From: Flavobacteriaceae bacterium
GTDB lineage: Bacteria > Bacteroidota > Bacteroidia > Flavobacteriales > Flavobacteriaceae
Assembly: GCA_013001285.1 (NCBI GenBank)
Contig: JABDMU010000046.1
Coordinates: 1 to 64,000 of the forward strand
DNA length: 64,000 bases
Direction of reading: 5' to 3'
Part shown: in pieces, positions 55,698-64,000 of the stretch
Layout: every line of letters begins with the position of its first letter
Numbering within the stretch: position 1 is the first letter of the stretch
Notes under the pieces: model-generated
The model's input: the letters and a program-made list of their open reading frames with translations, nothing else
Told to the model about the DNA's origin: nothing
Databases searched by the model: none
Position numbers and translations under genes: made by a program

Positions 55698-55771
55698 TGA
55701 TCGCGACAGGATTCGAACCTGTGACCGTCTGCTTAGAAGGCAGATGCTCTATCCAGCTGAGCTACGCGACC
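55698..55771 (-). tRNA. tRNA-Arg (anticodon TCT)
   Basis: Cloverleaf on the minus strand: acceptor GGTCGCG/CGCGATC with discriminator A, anticodon stem TCTGC/GCAGA with loop CTTCTAA, T arm ACAGG-TTCGAAT-CCTGT. CCA is not encoded. Confidence 0.96.
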
Positions 55772-55898
55772 TTTCAAGAATCACTAGGATTCTGAAAAAA
55801 TTCTTTGAGATCACCTCGCAATGCTCCGTGATCCTTAATAAAGTTATCCTAATAAATTAAAGTAAGCTTTCTTATAAAACTTAGGCTATATTATTTTG

Positions 55899-55973
55899 TC
55901 GGGGTGGCAGGATTCGAACCTGCGACCTCCGCGTCCCAAACGCGGCGCGATAACCGGGCTACGCTACACCCCG
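55899..55973 (-). tRNA. tRNA-Pro (anticodon TGG)
   Basis: Acceptor CGGGGTG/CACCCCG with discriminator A; anticodon stem CCGCG/CGCGG with loop TTTGGGA; T arm GCAGG-TTCGAAT-CCTGC. Between tRNA-Ser and tRNA-Arg, all leftward. Confidence 0.96.
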
Positions 55974-55999
55974 AAATAACTTCATGTATATACAAATTG

Positions 56000-56083
56000 C
56001 GGAGAGACCGGGATTCGAACCCGGGCAACACTTACGCGTTGACAGATTAGCAATCTGCTCCATTACCACTCTGGCACCTCTCC
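56000..56083 (-). tRNA. tRNA-Ser (anticodon GCT)
   Basis: 84 bases with a long variable arm. Acceptor GGAGAGG/TCTCTCC with discriminator G, anticodon loop TTGCTAA, T arm CCGGG-TTCGAAT-CCCGG. Lies 96 bases after the 7TM-HD gene stop. Confidence 0.95.
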
Positions 56084-56179
56084 GAAAATTTTAAGAACTT
56101 GCGCACTGATTTTGCGGTTGCAAATGTAACTCATCATCTGCAAGAACGCAAACTATTTATTTAATATTTTAGCATTTTC

Positions 56180-58228
56180 CTATTCAGGATATTCTATTCT
56201 TAAGTGATAGATATTTGCCAATTTATGTTTGAGTACTTTTTTAATCGATCTGATTTCTTTAAAGGTGATATCTGCATTTAAAAATTGCTCCTCTTCAATT
56301 TGCTTATTGATAATTGTTTCAACAAAACTATCAATCTTGCTAGAAGTTGGTTCTTTTAAACTTTTAGAAGCCGCCTCAACACTATCACACATCATTAAAA
56401 TTGCTGTTTCTTTGCTAAATGGTTTAGGGCCTGGATAACTGAAATCAGCCTTATTCGTCATTTTATCCAACTCCATTTCTTTCTTGTAAAAATAATACAC
56501 CACAGTCGTACCATGATGCGTCCGAATGAAATCGATAATCCGATCTGGTAAATTGTTCTTTTTGGCCATCTCAATGCCATTAATCACATGGTTAATTATT
56601 ATTGATGCACTTTCTTTTGCAGATAATTCGTCATGAGGATTTGTGCCTGTCGATTGATTTTCGGTAAAGTACGTGGGGTTCTTCATTTTTCCGATATCAT
56701 GATATAATGCACCTACACGAGCTAACATGGCATTTGCGCCGATTTCATTCGATGCCGCTTCGGCAAGATTTGCAACATTTAAAGAGTGATGAAATGTTCC
56801 AGGAGCTTTATTCGACAGCTCTTTTAATAACTTAGAATTGGTATCAGACAATTCTAAGAGCGACACATCAGAAACCAATCCGAATAATTTCTCATACACA
56901 TAAATCAATGGTAACACGAACAAGGTTGCCAAACCGCATAAAATAAAGAGTATGAACGTCTCCCATTTTAAAGTTTCAATACTGCCTTCATGAATCACAA
57001 AAAATGCGAAATAAGCAACAATATAGATCAAGGTGATCTGCCCAACTGAAATAAATAAATTAGCACGCTTATACAATTCTGAAACTGTCAGAATGGTCAC
57101 AATTCCTGCAATGATCTGAAGAAACATATACTCGTAACTGTTAGATACAATAAAACCTAACAACAAAACGGTTATCACATGTGTGAATAATCCAAGTCGC
57201 GCATCGAAAAAGGCCTTAAGGATCAATGGTAGTATACAAATGGGTACTAAATACAAATACGTCGAATTATAATTCATGACCAACGTGGTCAAAAAAACCA
57301 TAAGTAAAATATTGAAAAAGATAAAAGTGACCTTGGTGTTATTATTAAAAACTTCTAGTCTGTATTTTCTTAAAAACAACAACAGCATGAGCAGAGCAAG
57401 TGCAACGAGTAATGTATAAGCAAATAACACCCAATTGTAATTGGCCTCGCTCCAAATTTGAGATTGATACTCAGATTCTAGAGATCTTAAAATCTTATAC
57501 TTATCACCTTCAACGACTTCGCCTTTTGAAATAATTAGGGTTTCGCGCTCAATACTACCGCGATAAGGAGAAACTTTGTTTAATTCTTCTTCTAATGTGT
57601 TTGAAGTAATGGATTCATTTAAAGTGACGTTAGCTTCAATAATATCGAAAAGCACACCTAAAATTTCAGACTTCCATTCGGTTAAATCATAAGTATCTAT
57701 TTCAACTTCTAAATAATTTCTCAGTTTTTCCTGTGTTACAAAACTTCCATATGTCGTAGTTCCTGTTTGCTCCTGATTATTTAATAGTACGATACGCTCA
57801 TCATCAGAATAATTGTAACTCTTATCAAGAACGCCCTTCTCATAAACAGCATCTATGATTTTTATTCCTTTATTAAATATTGAGGTTTTAACTGAAGTCT
57901 TAAGAGTGTCTTGAAAAGCAGTGTTAAAAGACTGATCATAAGCCGCTTTAACCCTATTAATGGTTTCAGTATCAATATCGAAATAGGTCGATGCATTTTC
58001 AGCAATTTGCTTTTTTTCAATGTTGATCTCCTCCTCTGTTTTCTTTATAGCAAAATCAAAAGGGGCATACAGATTTTCAGATTGCCAAGGCTTTCCTTTT
58101 TCAAAATTGTATTTAAATTTTCCGCTTTTAGGGAAAAAGTAAACAATTAAAAAAGTGGTAAGTATAAAAAGAATGACCTTATAAATAAGGGCATGGTTCT
58201 TATAAAAACTATTTATAAAGTCTTTCAT
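56180..58228 (-). CDS. 7TM-HD phosphohydrolase (PgpH-like c-di-AMP phosphodiesterase family)
   Basis: 682 residues. One N-terminal helix, a large extracytoplasmic 7TMR-HDED-type domain (about 40-275), seven membrane helices (about 280-470) and a cytoplasmic HD domain with FHHSLNVANLAEAAS, LYHDIGKMKNP, INHVINGIEMAK and IRTHHGT. In Listeria the equivalent, PgpH, degrades cyclic di-AMP; the same activity here is by family. A TAACTTTG box lies only 10 bases before the ATG, so the message may have almost no leader. Confidence 0.9.
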   Translation of the reverse strand: MKDFINSFYKNHALIYKVILFILTTFLIVYFFPKSGKFKYNFEKGKPWQSENLYAPFDFAIKKTEEEINIEKKQIAENASTYFDIDTETINRVKAAYDQSFNTAFQDTLKTSVKTSIFNKGIKIIDAVYEKGVLDKSYNYSDDERIVLLNNQEQTGTTTYGSFVTQEKLRNYLEVEIDTYDLTEWKSEILGVLFDIIEANVTLNESITSNTLEEELNKVSPYRGSIERETLIISKGEVVEGDKYKILRSLESEYQSQIWSEANYNWVLFAYTLLVALALLMLLLFLRKYRLEVFNNNTKVTFIFFNILLMVFLTTLVMNYNSTYLYLVPICILPLILKAFFDARLGLFTHVITVLLLGFIVSNSYEYMFLQIIAGIVTILTVSELYKRANLFISVGQITLIYIVAYFAFFVIHEGSIETLKWETFILFILCGLATLFVLPLIYVYEKLFGLVSDVSLLELSDTNSKLLKELSNKAPGTFHHSLNVANLAEAASNEIGANAMLARVGALYHDIGKMKNPTYFTENQSTGTNPHDELSAKESASIIINHVINGIEMAKKNNLPDRIIDFIRTHHGTTVVYYFYKKEMELDKMTNKADFSYPGPKPFSKETAILMMCDSVEAASKSLKEPTSSKIDSFVETIINKQIEEEQFLNADITFKEIRSIKKVLKHKLANIYHLRIEYPE

Positions 58229-58360
58229 TTAATGAATCAAAGTTATTCAAAAGTAAGAAAAAAATAAGTGTGAGCTTAACATAATGATTTAGCATTAAAC
58301 CTTCAATTTTCTCTTAAATTTTAATTAATTTCGCAGGAACAAATCCAAATTCAACATACA

Positions 58361-59539
58361 ATGAGTAGAGAGGTCGTTATTGTGTCAGCAGTTCGCACTC
58401 CAATAGGCAGTTTTTTGGGGCAATTATCAACGGTTCCAGCTCCCAATTTGGGCGCTGTTGCCATAAAAGCTGCGTTAAATAGAATTAATTTGAAACCTGA
58501 AATGGTCAACGAAGTATTAATGGGAAATGTGGTTCAAGCTGGCACAGGTCAAGCACCGGCCAGACAAGCTGCCATGAATGCTGGAATTCCAGATACCGTG
58601 CCATGCACTACCATTAACAAAGTATGTGCTTCAGGCATGAAAGCTGTAATGCAAGCGGCGCAATCAATTGCTCTCGGAGATACCGAGATCGTTGTTGCTG
58701 GCGGTATGGAAAATATGAGTTTGATCCCTCATTATTACCATGCAAGAACAGCAACAAAATTTGGACCAGCTACCCTAGAAGATGGTATGCAGAAAGATGG
58801 CCTCGTTGATGCCTATGATAAAAATGCTATGGGAGTTTGTGCCGATGCTTGTGCTGTAGAGCATAAATTTTCCAGAGAAGACCAAGACGCTTTCGCCATT
58901 CAATCCTATAATAGATCTACGGCTGCCTGGAATTCCGGAAAATTTGATTCTGAAGTTGTTCCCGTTGAAGTGCCTCAGCGCCGCGGTGAACCTATTATAG
59001 TTACAAAGGATGAAGAATATACTAATGTAAAAATGGAGAAAATTCCAAATTTACGTCCGGCATTTACAAAAGACGGTACAGTAACTGCAGCTAATGCCTC
59101 GACCATTAATGATGGCGCAGCTGCGTTAGTTTTGATGACCAGAGACAAAGCAAAGGAATTAGGATTGAACGTTTTAGCTTCCATAAAAAGTTATGCTGAT
59201 GCTGCTCAAGAACCAAAGTGGTTTACAACAGCGCCTGCCAAAGCACTACCTGTAGCTTTAGCCAAGGCCAACATTGCTATTCAAGATGTAGATTATTTTG
59301 AATTTAATGAAGCATTTTCTGTAGTTGGATTGGCAAATATGAAATTATTAGGATTGAACGATACAAACGTGAACGTCAATGGTGGTGCCGTTTCTTTGGG
59401 CCATCCTCTCGGATGTTCAGGAGCACGAATATTAGTAACTCTAATAAATGTCTTGGCACAAAATGATGCTAAGATTGGAGCTGCAGCCATATGTAATGGT
59501 GGTGGTGGTGCTTCGGCAATGGTTATTGAACGAAACTAA
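58361..59539 (+). CDS. Acetyl-CoA C-acyltransferase (thiolase)
   Basis: 392 residues, thiolase family. Either joins two acetyl-CoA or cleaves 3-ketoacyl-CoA. Nucleophile C89 in TINKVCASGMKAV, the NEAF motif (FEFNEAFSVVG), active-site His in GGAVSLGHPLGCSGAR and the second Cys in CNGGGGASAM are intact. No beta-oxidation partners are adjacent. The NlpC gene follows 8 bases later. Confidence 0.95.
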   Translation: MSREVVIVSAVRTPIGSFLGQLSTVPAPNLGAVAIKAALNRINLKPEMVNEVLMGNVVQAGTGQAPARQAAMNAGIPDTVPCTTINKVCASGMKAVMQAAQSIALGDTEIVVAGGMENMSLIPHYYHARTATKFGPATLEDGMQKDGLVDAYDKNAMGVCADACAVEHKFSREDQDAFAIQSYNRSTAAWNSGKFDSEVVPVEVPQRRGEPIIVTKDEEYTNVKMEKIPNLRPAFTKDGTVTAANASTINDGAAALVLMTRDKAKELGLNVLASIKSYADAAQEPKWFTTAPAKALPVALAKANIAIQDVDYFEFNEAFSVVGLANMKLLGLNDTNVNVNGGAVSLGHPLGCSGARILVTLINVLAQNDAKIGAAAICNGGGGASAMVIERN

Positions 59540-59547
59540 TAGTATAC

Positions 59548-60297
59548 ATGCAATACGGAATTTGCCATTTAAGCATTGTACCTTTACGATTTGAAAGTTC
59601 AGATAAGAGCGAACTCATATCACAAATTTTATATGGTGAATTTTTTAAAGTTTTGGAACAACGAAAGAAATGGAGCCGCATTCGCTTAGATTTCGACAAC
59701 TATGAAGGTTGGATAGATAATAAACAATTTCAATTCATATCTGAATCTGACTATAAATCCTTAAAAAACGCCAAACCAATTTATGCATCTGATCTGATCG
59801 AGTACATCAAAGATGATCAGGATCAATTATATACCATTCCCATGGGCTCTTCGTTACAAGGACTCAAACTGTTGAATCACTCACACGATGGAAATGTCAT
59901 CACTTTAAAGCAGGCGAAATCACAGCTAATTACCACAGCATTTACCTATTTGAATGCACCCTATCTTTGGGGTGGAAAAACGCCCTTCGGAATTGATTGC
60001 TCTGGCTTTACACAAATGGTTTATAAAATAAATGGTTATGCCATTTTAAGAGATGCCTCACAGCAAGCGACTCAAGGAGAAGCCCTAAGTTTTATTGAAG
60101 AAAGCGAACCTGGTGACTTGGCCTTTTTTGATAATTCTGAAGGGGATATTGTTCATGTTGGCATCATCATGAAAGACAATCATATTATTCATGCACATGG
60201 TAAGGTTAGGATTGACAGACTTGATCATTCAGGAATTTACAACGCCGAAAAAGGTATCCATTCTCATAAATTACGCGTGATCAAAAAGATCATATAA
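59548..60297 (+). CDS. NlpC/P60 (C40) peptidase with SH3-type domains
   Basis: 249 residues. N-terminal SH3-like part (about 1-120: VPLRFESSDKSEL, WSRIRLDFDNYEGWID) followed by an NlpC/P60 domain with C151 in GIDCSGFTQ, H203 in IVHVGIIM and H215 in IIHAHG. Such enzymes cut D-Glu-diaminopimelate bonds in muropeptides. No signal peptide is visible, so it may act on recycled muropeptides in the cytoplasm. Ends at a bidirectional terminator. Confidence 0.9.
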   Translation: MQYGICHLSIVPLRFESSDKSELISQILYGEFFKVLEQRKKWSRIRLDFDNYEGWIDNKQFQFISESDYKSLKNAKPIYASDLIEYIKDDQDQLYTIPMGSSLQGLKLLNHSHDGNVITLKQAKSQLITTAFTYLNAPYLWGGKTPFGIDCSGFTQMVYKINGYAILRDASQQATQGEALSFIEESEPGDLAFFDNSEGDIVHVGIIMKDNHIIHAHGKVRIDRLDHSGIYNAEKGIHSHKLRVIKKII

Positions 60298-60325
60298 AAA
60301 AGCCACTCTTTACAGAATGGCTTTT
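60296..60325. terminator. Bidirectional terminator between NlpC/P60 and TPR genes
   Basis: AAAAAAGCCA and TGGCTTTTT pair with a short inner stem TCT/AGA; A-rich left and T-rich right flanks. Confidence 0.85.
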
Positions 60326-60345
60326 TATAAATATGTAGTTTTACT

Positions 60346-61623
60346 CTAGTTTTGACCTTCAATTGACGCAACTTTTGCTTTCATTGCATTCATCTTATCA
60401 GTTTCGCCTAAAACACTATAGATGTTCACTAAGGTTTTAGCAGCGTTGATGTTGTTTTTATCCCTGTCAAGTGCCGACTCTAAATATGGAATGGCTTCTC
60501 TATAAAGGTTCAATCTATCTTCTTGCAATTGAGAATATTTTTTATCGTCAGCCGCCGAAGTTCCTAAGCTGTTCATTTCATCAATAATACCTTGTTCTCT
60601 ATCAAGGATCAAAGCAGCCGAATTCATGTAGGCGCGAACGTAATCATTATCAACTTCTATCGCTTTATCATAGTAAGATCTGGCTTCTTCGTATTCTCCT
60701 TGATCCCCAGAAACCACACCTAAATTAAATAGCAGATCGGCATTATTTGGTTCCACTTCTAAGGCTTTTGAAATCAATTCTCTGTAGGTATCCATCTCAC
60801 CTAACTGATATCTTACATTCGCTTCGGAAAGCAATAAATTGAAATCATTTGGATTAGATTTCTTAGCATCTTCAATTGCTTTTAAAGCCATATCATTTTT
60901 ACCTTGCTCGATATAAATAAGTGCAATGTTCTTAGCCATTTCTCCAACTTTTGATTCGGTGGTCACATTTCTTGATTTTTCATGTGTTCCAGCCTTAACA
61001 GAAATGTCACGCAGTGAGGCACTAGGGAAGTTTTGCTCCTCACCTGTTTCAATATCTGTAGCTCTATATTCCATAGAAATTCCAGTATATCCCATATCCA
61101 TAAGTTGTTTATACATTCTTATGGCTTCGTCATAATTTTTACTCGACGTGGCTAATAAGGCCGCATTAAATAAGTATAAGGTATCCTGAGGTGACGTATT
61201 GTAAGCTCGCTCAAAATTAATTGAAGATGTTGCATGATCTTTTCTATTTAAAGCCGTTTGTGCTTTATCAAGAAAGGCATTACTCATACTCACTTTCATG
61301 GCATCGGCCTGAGGTGAATATGTTTTCCTTCCTGATTTCTCTTCAGTTTGCATAAGCATGTCAAAACTTTTTAGAGCTTCAGAAATATCTGAATCACTTC
61401 CTGTCCCATTTGCATATAATGCCTGGCCTTTGAGGTAATAAAATTTTGCTTTTGTTTTGTCATCCATAGATGACATCATCGATTCGGCAGTACTCAAAGC
61501 AGATTTCGCACCAGAAAAGTCATTATTTTTAATGGCCTTCTCAGCAGCTTTTACTTCCGATTTTTGCGCGAATGTGAATGAACCGATCAGCATTGCCAAG
61601 CCCATTACTACATGTTTTTTCAT
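60346..61623 (-). CDS. Exported tetratricopeptide-repeat protein
   Basis: 425 residues with a signal peptide (MKKHVVMGLAMLIGSFTFAQ) and at least five TPR-like helical hairpins from about residue 25 to the end (KAAEKAIKNNDFSGAKSAL, NNADLLFNLGVVSGDQGEY, DRDKNNINAAKTLVNIYS). Probably a periplasmic scaffold; partners unknown. It follows gyrA by 70 bases and may be co-transcribed. Confidence 0.88.
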   Translation of the reverse strand: MKKHVVMGLAMLIGSFTFAQKSEVKAAEKAIKNNDFSGAKSALSTAESMMSSMDDKTKAKFYYLKGQALYANGTGSDSDISEALKSFDMLMQTEEKSGRKTYSPQADAMKVSMSNAFLDKAQTALNRKDHATSSINFERAYNTSPQDTLYLFNAALLATSSKNYDEAIRMYKQLMDMGYTGISMEYRATDIETGEEQNFPSASLRDISVKAGTHEKSRNVTTESKVGEMAKNIALIYIEQGKNDMALKAIEDAKKSNPNDFNLLLSEANVRYQLGEMDTYRELISKALEVEPNNADLLFNLGVVSGDQGEYEEARSYYDKAIEVDNDYVRAYMNSAALILDREQGIIDEMNSLGTSAADDKKYSQLQEDRLNLYREAIPYLESALDRDKNNINAAKTLVNIYSVLGETDKMNAMKAKVASIEGQN

Positions 61624-61693
61624 TTGTGTAAAGTTTAATTATTATTGTGTTCGTTATTCTTAAGGAGTAATATCAATTGTTGTGCCATCATTT

Positions 61694-64000
61694 CTATTCT
61701 TCCTCATTTTCACTATTTTGGATTGGATTAACCGCTCCTTCATTTGTCTCTATTTCTTCGTCTTCAACATTATCTTCATCATGCATGACCTTTGCAACGG
61801 CAGCGATCGAATCAGAATTCTTCAAATTGATCAATTTCACGCCTTGAGTTGCTCGACCCATAACCCGTAAATCTTCAACTGCCATTCTGATGGCAATTCC
61901 AGACTTATTAATGATCATCAGATCATGATTATCAGTTACGTTTTTAATAGACACTAATTTACCAGTTTTTTCTGTAATAGAAATGGTTTTTACACCTTTT
62001 CCTCCTCTATTTGTAATTCTATAATCTTCAAGACTAGAACGCTTACCATATCCATTTTCAGAAACAACCAAGATGTCGCTTTCCATGTCATTCACAGAGA
62101 TCATTCCAATGACTTCATCCTTTTCATCAGCTAATCGAATACCTCGAACTCCTGAAGCATTTCGGCCCATAGGACGGGTCTTACTTTCTTCAAATCTAAT
62201 GGCCTTTCCACTTTTAACAGCTAACATGACCTGGCTATCACCAGTGGTTAATTTAGCTTCTAGCAACTCGTCATCTTCTCTAATCGTGATGGCGTTAATA
62301 CCGTTCGTTCTAGGTCTTGAGTATTGCTCTAGAGACGTTTTCTTTACCTGACCTTTTTTCGTAGCCATGATAACATAGTGACTATTGATGTAGTCTTCGT
62401 CCTTAAGATCCTGAGTACATATAAATGCATTCACTTTGTCATCTTGCTCAATATTGATCAAGTTTTGAATAGCACGTCCTTTTGAAGTTTTACTGCCTTC
62501 CGGAATTTCATAGACACGCATCCAGAAGCACTTTCCTTTTTTGGTGAAAAACAACATATATTGGTGATTCGTTCCAACAAATAAATACTCGAGGAAATCT
62601 TCACTTCGTGTTGTTGAAGCCTTTTGTCCTACACCACCTCTATGTTGTGTTTTATACTCATTTAAGCTAGTTCTTTTTATATAGCCGGCGTGAGAAATGG
62701 TGATCACCACTTTCTCGTCAGGGATCATATCTTCTATTGAAAGATCGCCTCCGGCATATTCAATTACTGATCGACGCTCATCACCATATTTATCCTTCAC
62801 TTCATTCAATTCCGTCTTTATGATCTCCATACGACGGTCTTTCTTTTCTAAAATATCTTTAAGATCTGTAATCGTATTCATTAGAGCTTCATACTCAGAA
62901 CGCAATTTATCTTGTTCGAGACCAGTTAATTGACGCAAGCGCATATCAACAATAGCCTTGGCTTGAATTTCAGTTAATTCAAAATTCTTAATTAACTTTT
63001 CTCTAGCCTCGTCTGCATTTGAAGATGCTCTAATTAATGCAATGACCTCGTCAATATTATCTGAAGCAATTATTAATCCTTCTAAAATATGTGCGCGTTC
63101 TTCAGCTTTACGAAGTTCATAAGTAGTTCGTCTTACTACTACCTCATGCCTGTGTTCAACAAAGTGAAGGATCATGTCCTTCAGGTTCAACAATTGTGGT
63201 CGACCTTTTACAAGTGCTATATTGTTAACACTAAAAGACGATTGTAAAGCCGTATACTTATATAATTTATTAAGAACGATATTAGGAATAGCATCACGTT
63301 TTAACACATAAACGATACGCATTCCATTTCTATCAGACTCATCTCTAATGGTAGAAATACCCTCCAATTTTTTATCATTTACAATATCGGCAGTTTTCTT
63401 GATCATATCTGCCTTGTTGACCTGATAAGGAATTTCGGTAACAATAATACATTCTCTACCTGCAACTTCTTCAATAATAGCCTTACCACGCATAACTATA
63501 CGGCCACGACCAGTTTTAAAGGCTTCCTTAACACCATCATACCCATAAATGGTTCCACCCGTTGGAAAATCAGGTGCTTTTACATGTGTGATCAATTCAT
63601 CAATCTCAATATCATTATTGTCGATATAAGCAATGATACCATTCACCACTTCTGTGAGGTTATGCGGCGGCATATTCGTTGCCATACCAACTGCAATTCC
63701 TGAAGCGCCATTAACCAAAAGTCCTGGTATACGCGTAGGTAATACGGTAGGTTCTTGTAAGGTGTCGTCAAAATTGAGTTTATGGTCAACCGTTTCTTTA
63801 TCGATATCTGCTAACATTTCTTCAGATATCTTTTGCATACGAGCCTCTGTATAACGCATTGCTGCTGGGCTGTCGCCATCAATAGAACCAAAGTTTCCTT
63901 GACCATCAACCAACATGTATCGTAAACTCCATTCCTGGGCCATACGTACCATGGTATCGTAAACAGAAGTATCACCATGTGGGTGGTACTTTCCTAAAAC
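61694..64000 (-). CDS. gyrA: DNA gyrase subunit A, N-terminus beyond right edge
   Basis: Breaks and rejoins DNA in the gyrase A2B2 complex. The visible 768 residues begin with [16 protein letters not shown], so only the first ~85 residues lie outside; the catalytic Tyr is in [10 protein letters not shown]. The coiled-coil tower and the six-bladed C-terminal wrapping domain follow, with QHRGGVG as GyrA-box (QxRGGxG) near residue 500 of the visible part, and an acidic tail ([16 protein letters not shown]). Confidence 0.97.
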   Translation of the reverse strand, partial: VLGKYHPHGDTSVYDTMVRMAQEWSLRYMLVDGQGNFGSIDGDSPAAMRYTEARMQKISEEMLADIDKETVDHKLNFDDTLQEPTVLPTRIPGLLVNGASGIAVGMATNMPPHNLTEVVNGIIAYIDNNDIEIDELITHVKAPDFPTGGTIYGYDGVKEAFKTGRGRIVMRGKAIIEEVAGRECIIVTEIPYQVNKADMIKKTADIVNDKKLEGISTIRDESDRNGMRIVYVLKRDAIPNIVLNKLYKYTALQSSFSVNNIALVKGRPQLLNLKDMILHFVEHRHEVVVRRTTYELRKAEERAHILEGLIIASDNIDEVIALIRASSNADEAREKLIKNFELTEIQAKAIVDMRLRQLTGLEQDKLRSEYEALMNTITDLKDILEKKDRRMEIIKTELNEVKDKYGDERRSVIEYAGGDLSIEDMIPDEKVVITISHAGYIKRTSLNEYKTQHRGGVGQKASTTRSEDFLEYLFVGTNHQYMLFFTKKGKCFWMRVYEIPEGSKTSKGRAIQNLINIEQDDKVNAFICTQDLKDEDYINSHYVIMATKKGQVKKTSLEQYSRPRTNGINAITIREDDELLEAKLTTGDSQVMLAVKSGKAIRFEESKTRPMGRNASGVRGIRLADEKDEVIGMISVNDMESDILVVSENGYGKRSSLEDYRITNRGGKGVKTISITEKTGKLVSIKNVTDNHDLMIINKSGIAIRMAVEDLRVMGRATQGVKLINLKNSDSIAAVAKVMHDEDNVEDEEIETNEGAVNPIQNSENEEE

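Noticed and set aside
55603-55860. Open frame with a DRIRTCDRLLRR-like peptide over tRNA-Arg
   Set aside because: This is the well-known false translation of a tRNA and its terminator, not a gene.

Overview
The window is a stretch of a low-GC chromosome from a member of the Bacteroidota, most likely a marine Flavobacteriaceae. The pointers are: a long extracellular repeat protein of the type exported by the type IX system, a bacillithiol gene (bshA), a one-chain branched-chain 2-oxoacid dehydrogenase E1, an LptD/TamB/MlaD-type envelope gene set, Bacteroidota-type -7 promoter boxes (TAnnTTTG), and very few Shine-Dalgarno-like sequences. Gene packing is dense, with many start/stop overlaps of the TAATG type. 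I see no prophage, insertion sequence or CRISPR array.

Layout. 1-2175: N-terminal part of a giant repeat surface protein that runs off the left edge. 2649-6340: serine racemase/threonine dehydratase family enzyme, a small membrane protein, a lipoprotein M19 dipeptidase and a small heat shock protein. 6478-9986: a coupled operon for a sulfite-oxidase-family molybdoenzyme, its cytochrome c partner, a lipoprotein sulfurtransferase and a membrane fatty-acid-hydroxylase-type enzyme. 10073-12079: fused 2-oxoacid dehydrogenase E1, divergent from a tight five-gene operon (12196-16130: 2OG-Fe dioxygenase, SUI1-like factor, DUF1835 protein, nucleoside phosphorylase, substrate-binding-fold protein without a signal peptide). 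16248-20666: a 61-residue membrane peptide, ung, a JmjC/cupin-like protein, MutS2 without an Smr domain, a DCC thiol-disulfide protein. 20706-21114: a non-coding gap with inverted and direct repeats.

21115-24475: a four-gene cluster joining an ATP-grasp ligase, a small helical protein, an N-formylglutamate-amidohydrolase-type enzyme and a QEGLA-type zinc metallopeptidase. Because the same window encodes bacillithiol synthesis (bshA), the ATP-grasp protein may well not be a glutathione synthetase; this is the most promising poorly understood system here. 24512-26904: aroC and a dicarboxylate/glutamate symporter. 27123-33167: a small outer-membrane-type protein, then GH109, bshA and a GH3/beta-lactamase fusion. 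33274-38009: an operon with cell-wall amidase, MCE/MlaD protein, a HdrB/HdrC-like iron-sulfur pair and an uncharacterised protein. 38150-41248: LptD (with a revised TTG start) and RidA. 41277-44155: pfkA, gap and a sugar kinase. 44333-48754: TamB.

48979-55225: tsaD, a TfoX-N protein, a parvulin-type isomerase, rsmE, DUF4159 protein, a SpoU methyltransferase, an AI-2E-family permease and a THUMP-like methyltransferase, all on the plus strand. 55420-56083: a threefold repeat array with a very large palindromic terminator, downstream of tRNA-Ser(GCT), tRNA-Pro(TGG) and tRNA-Arg(TCT). 56180-64000: a 7TM-HD phosphodiesterase, thiolase, an NlpC/P60 peptidase, a TPR protein and gyrA (5' part beyond the right edge).
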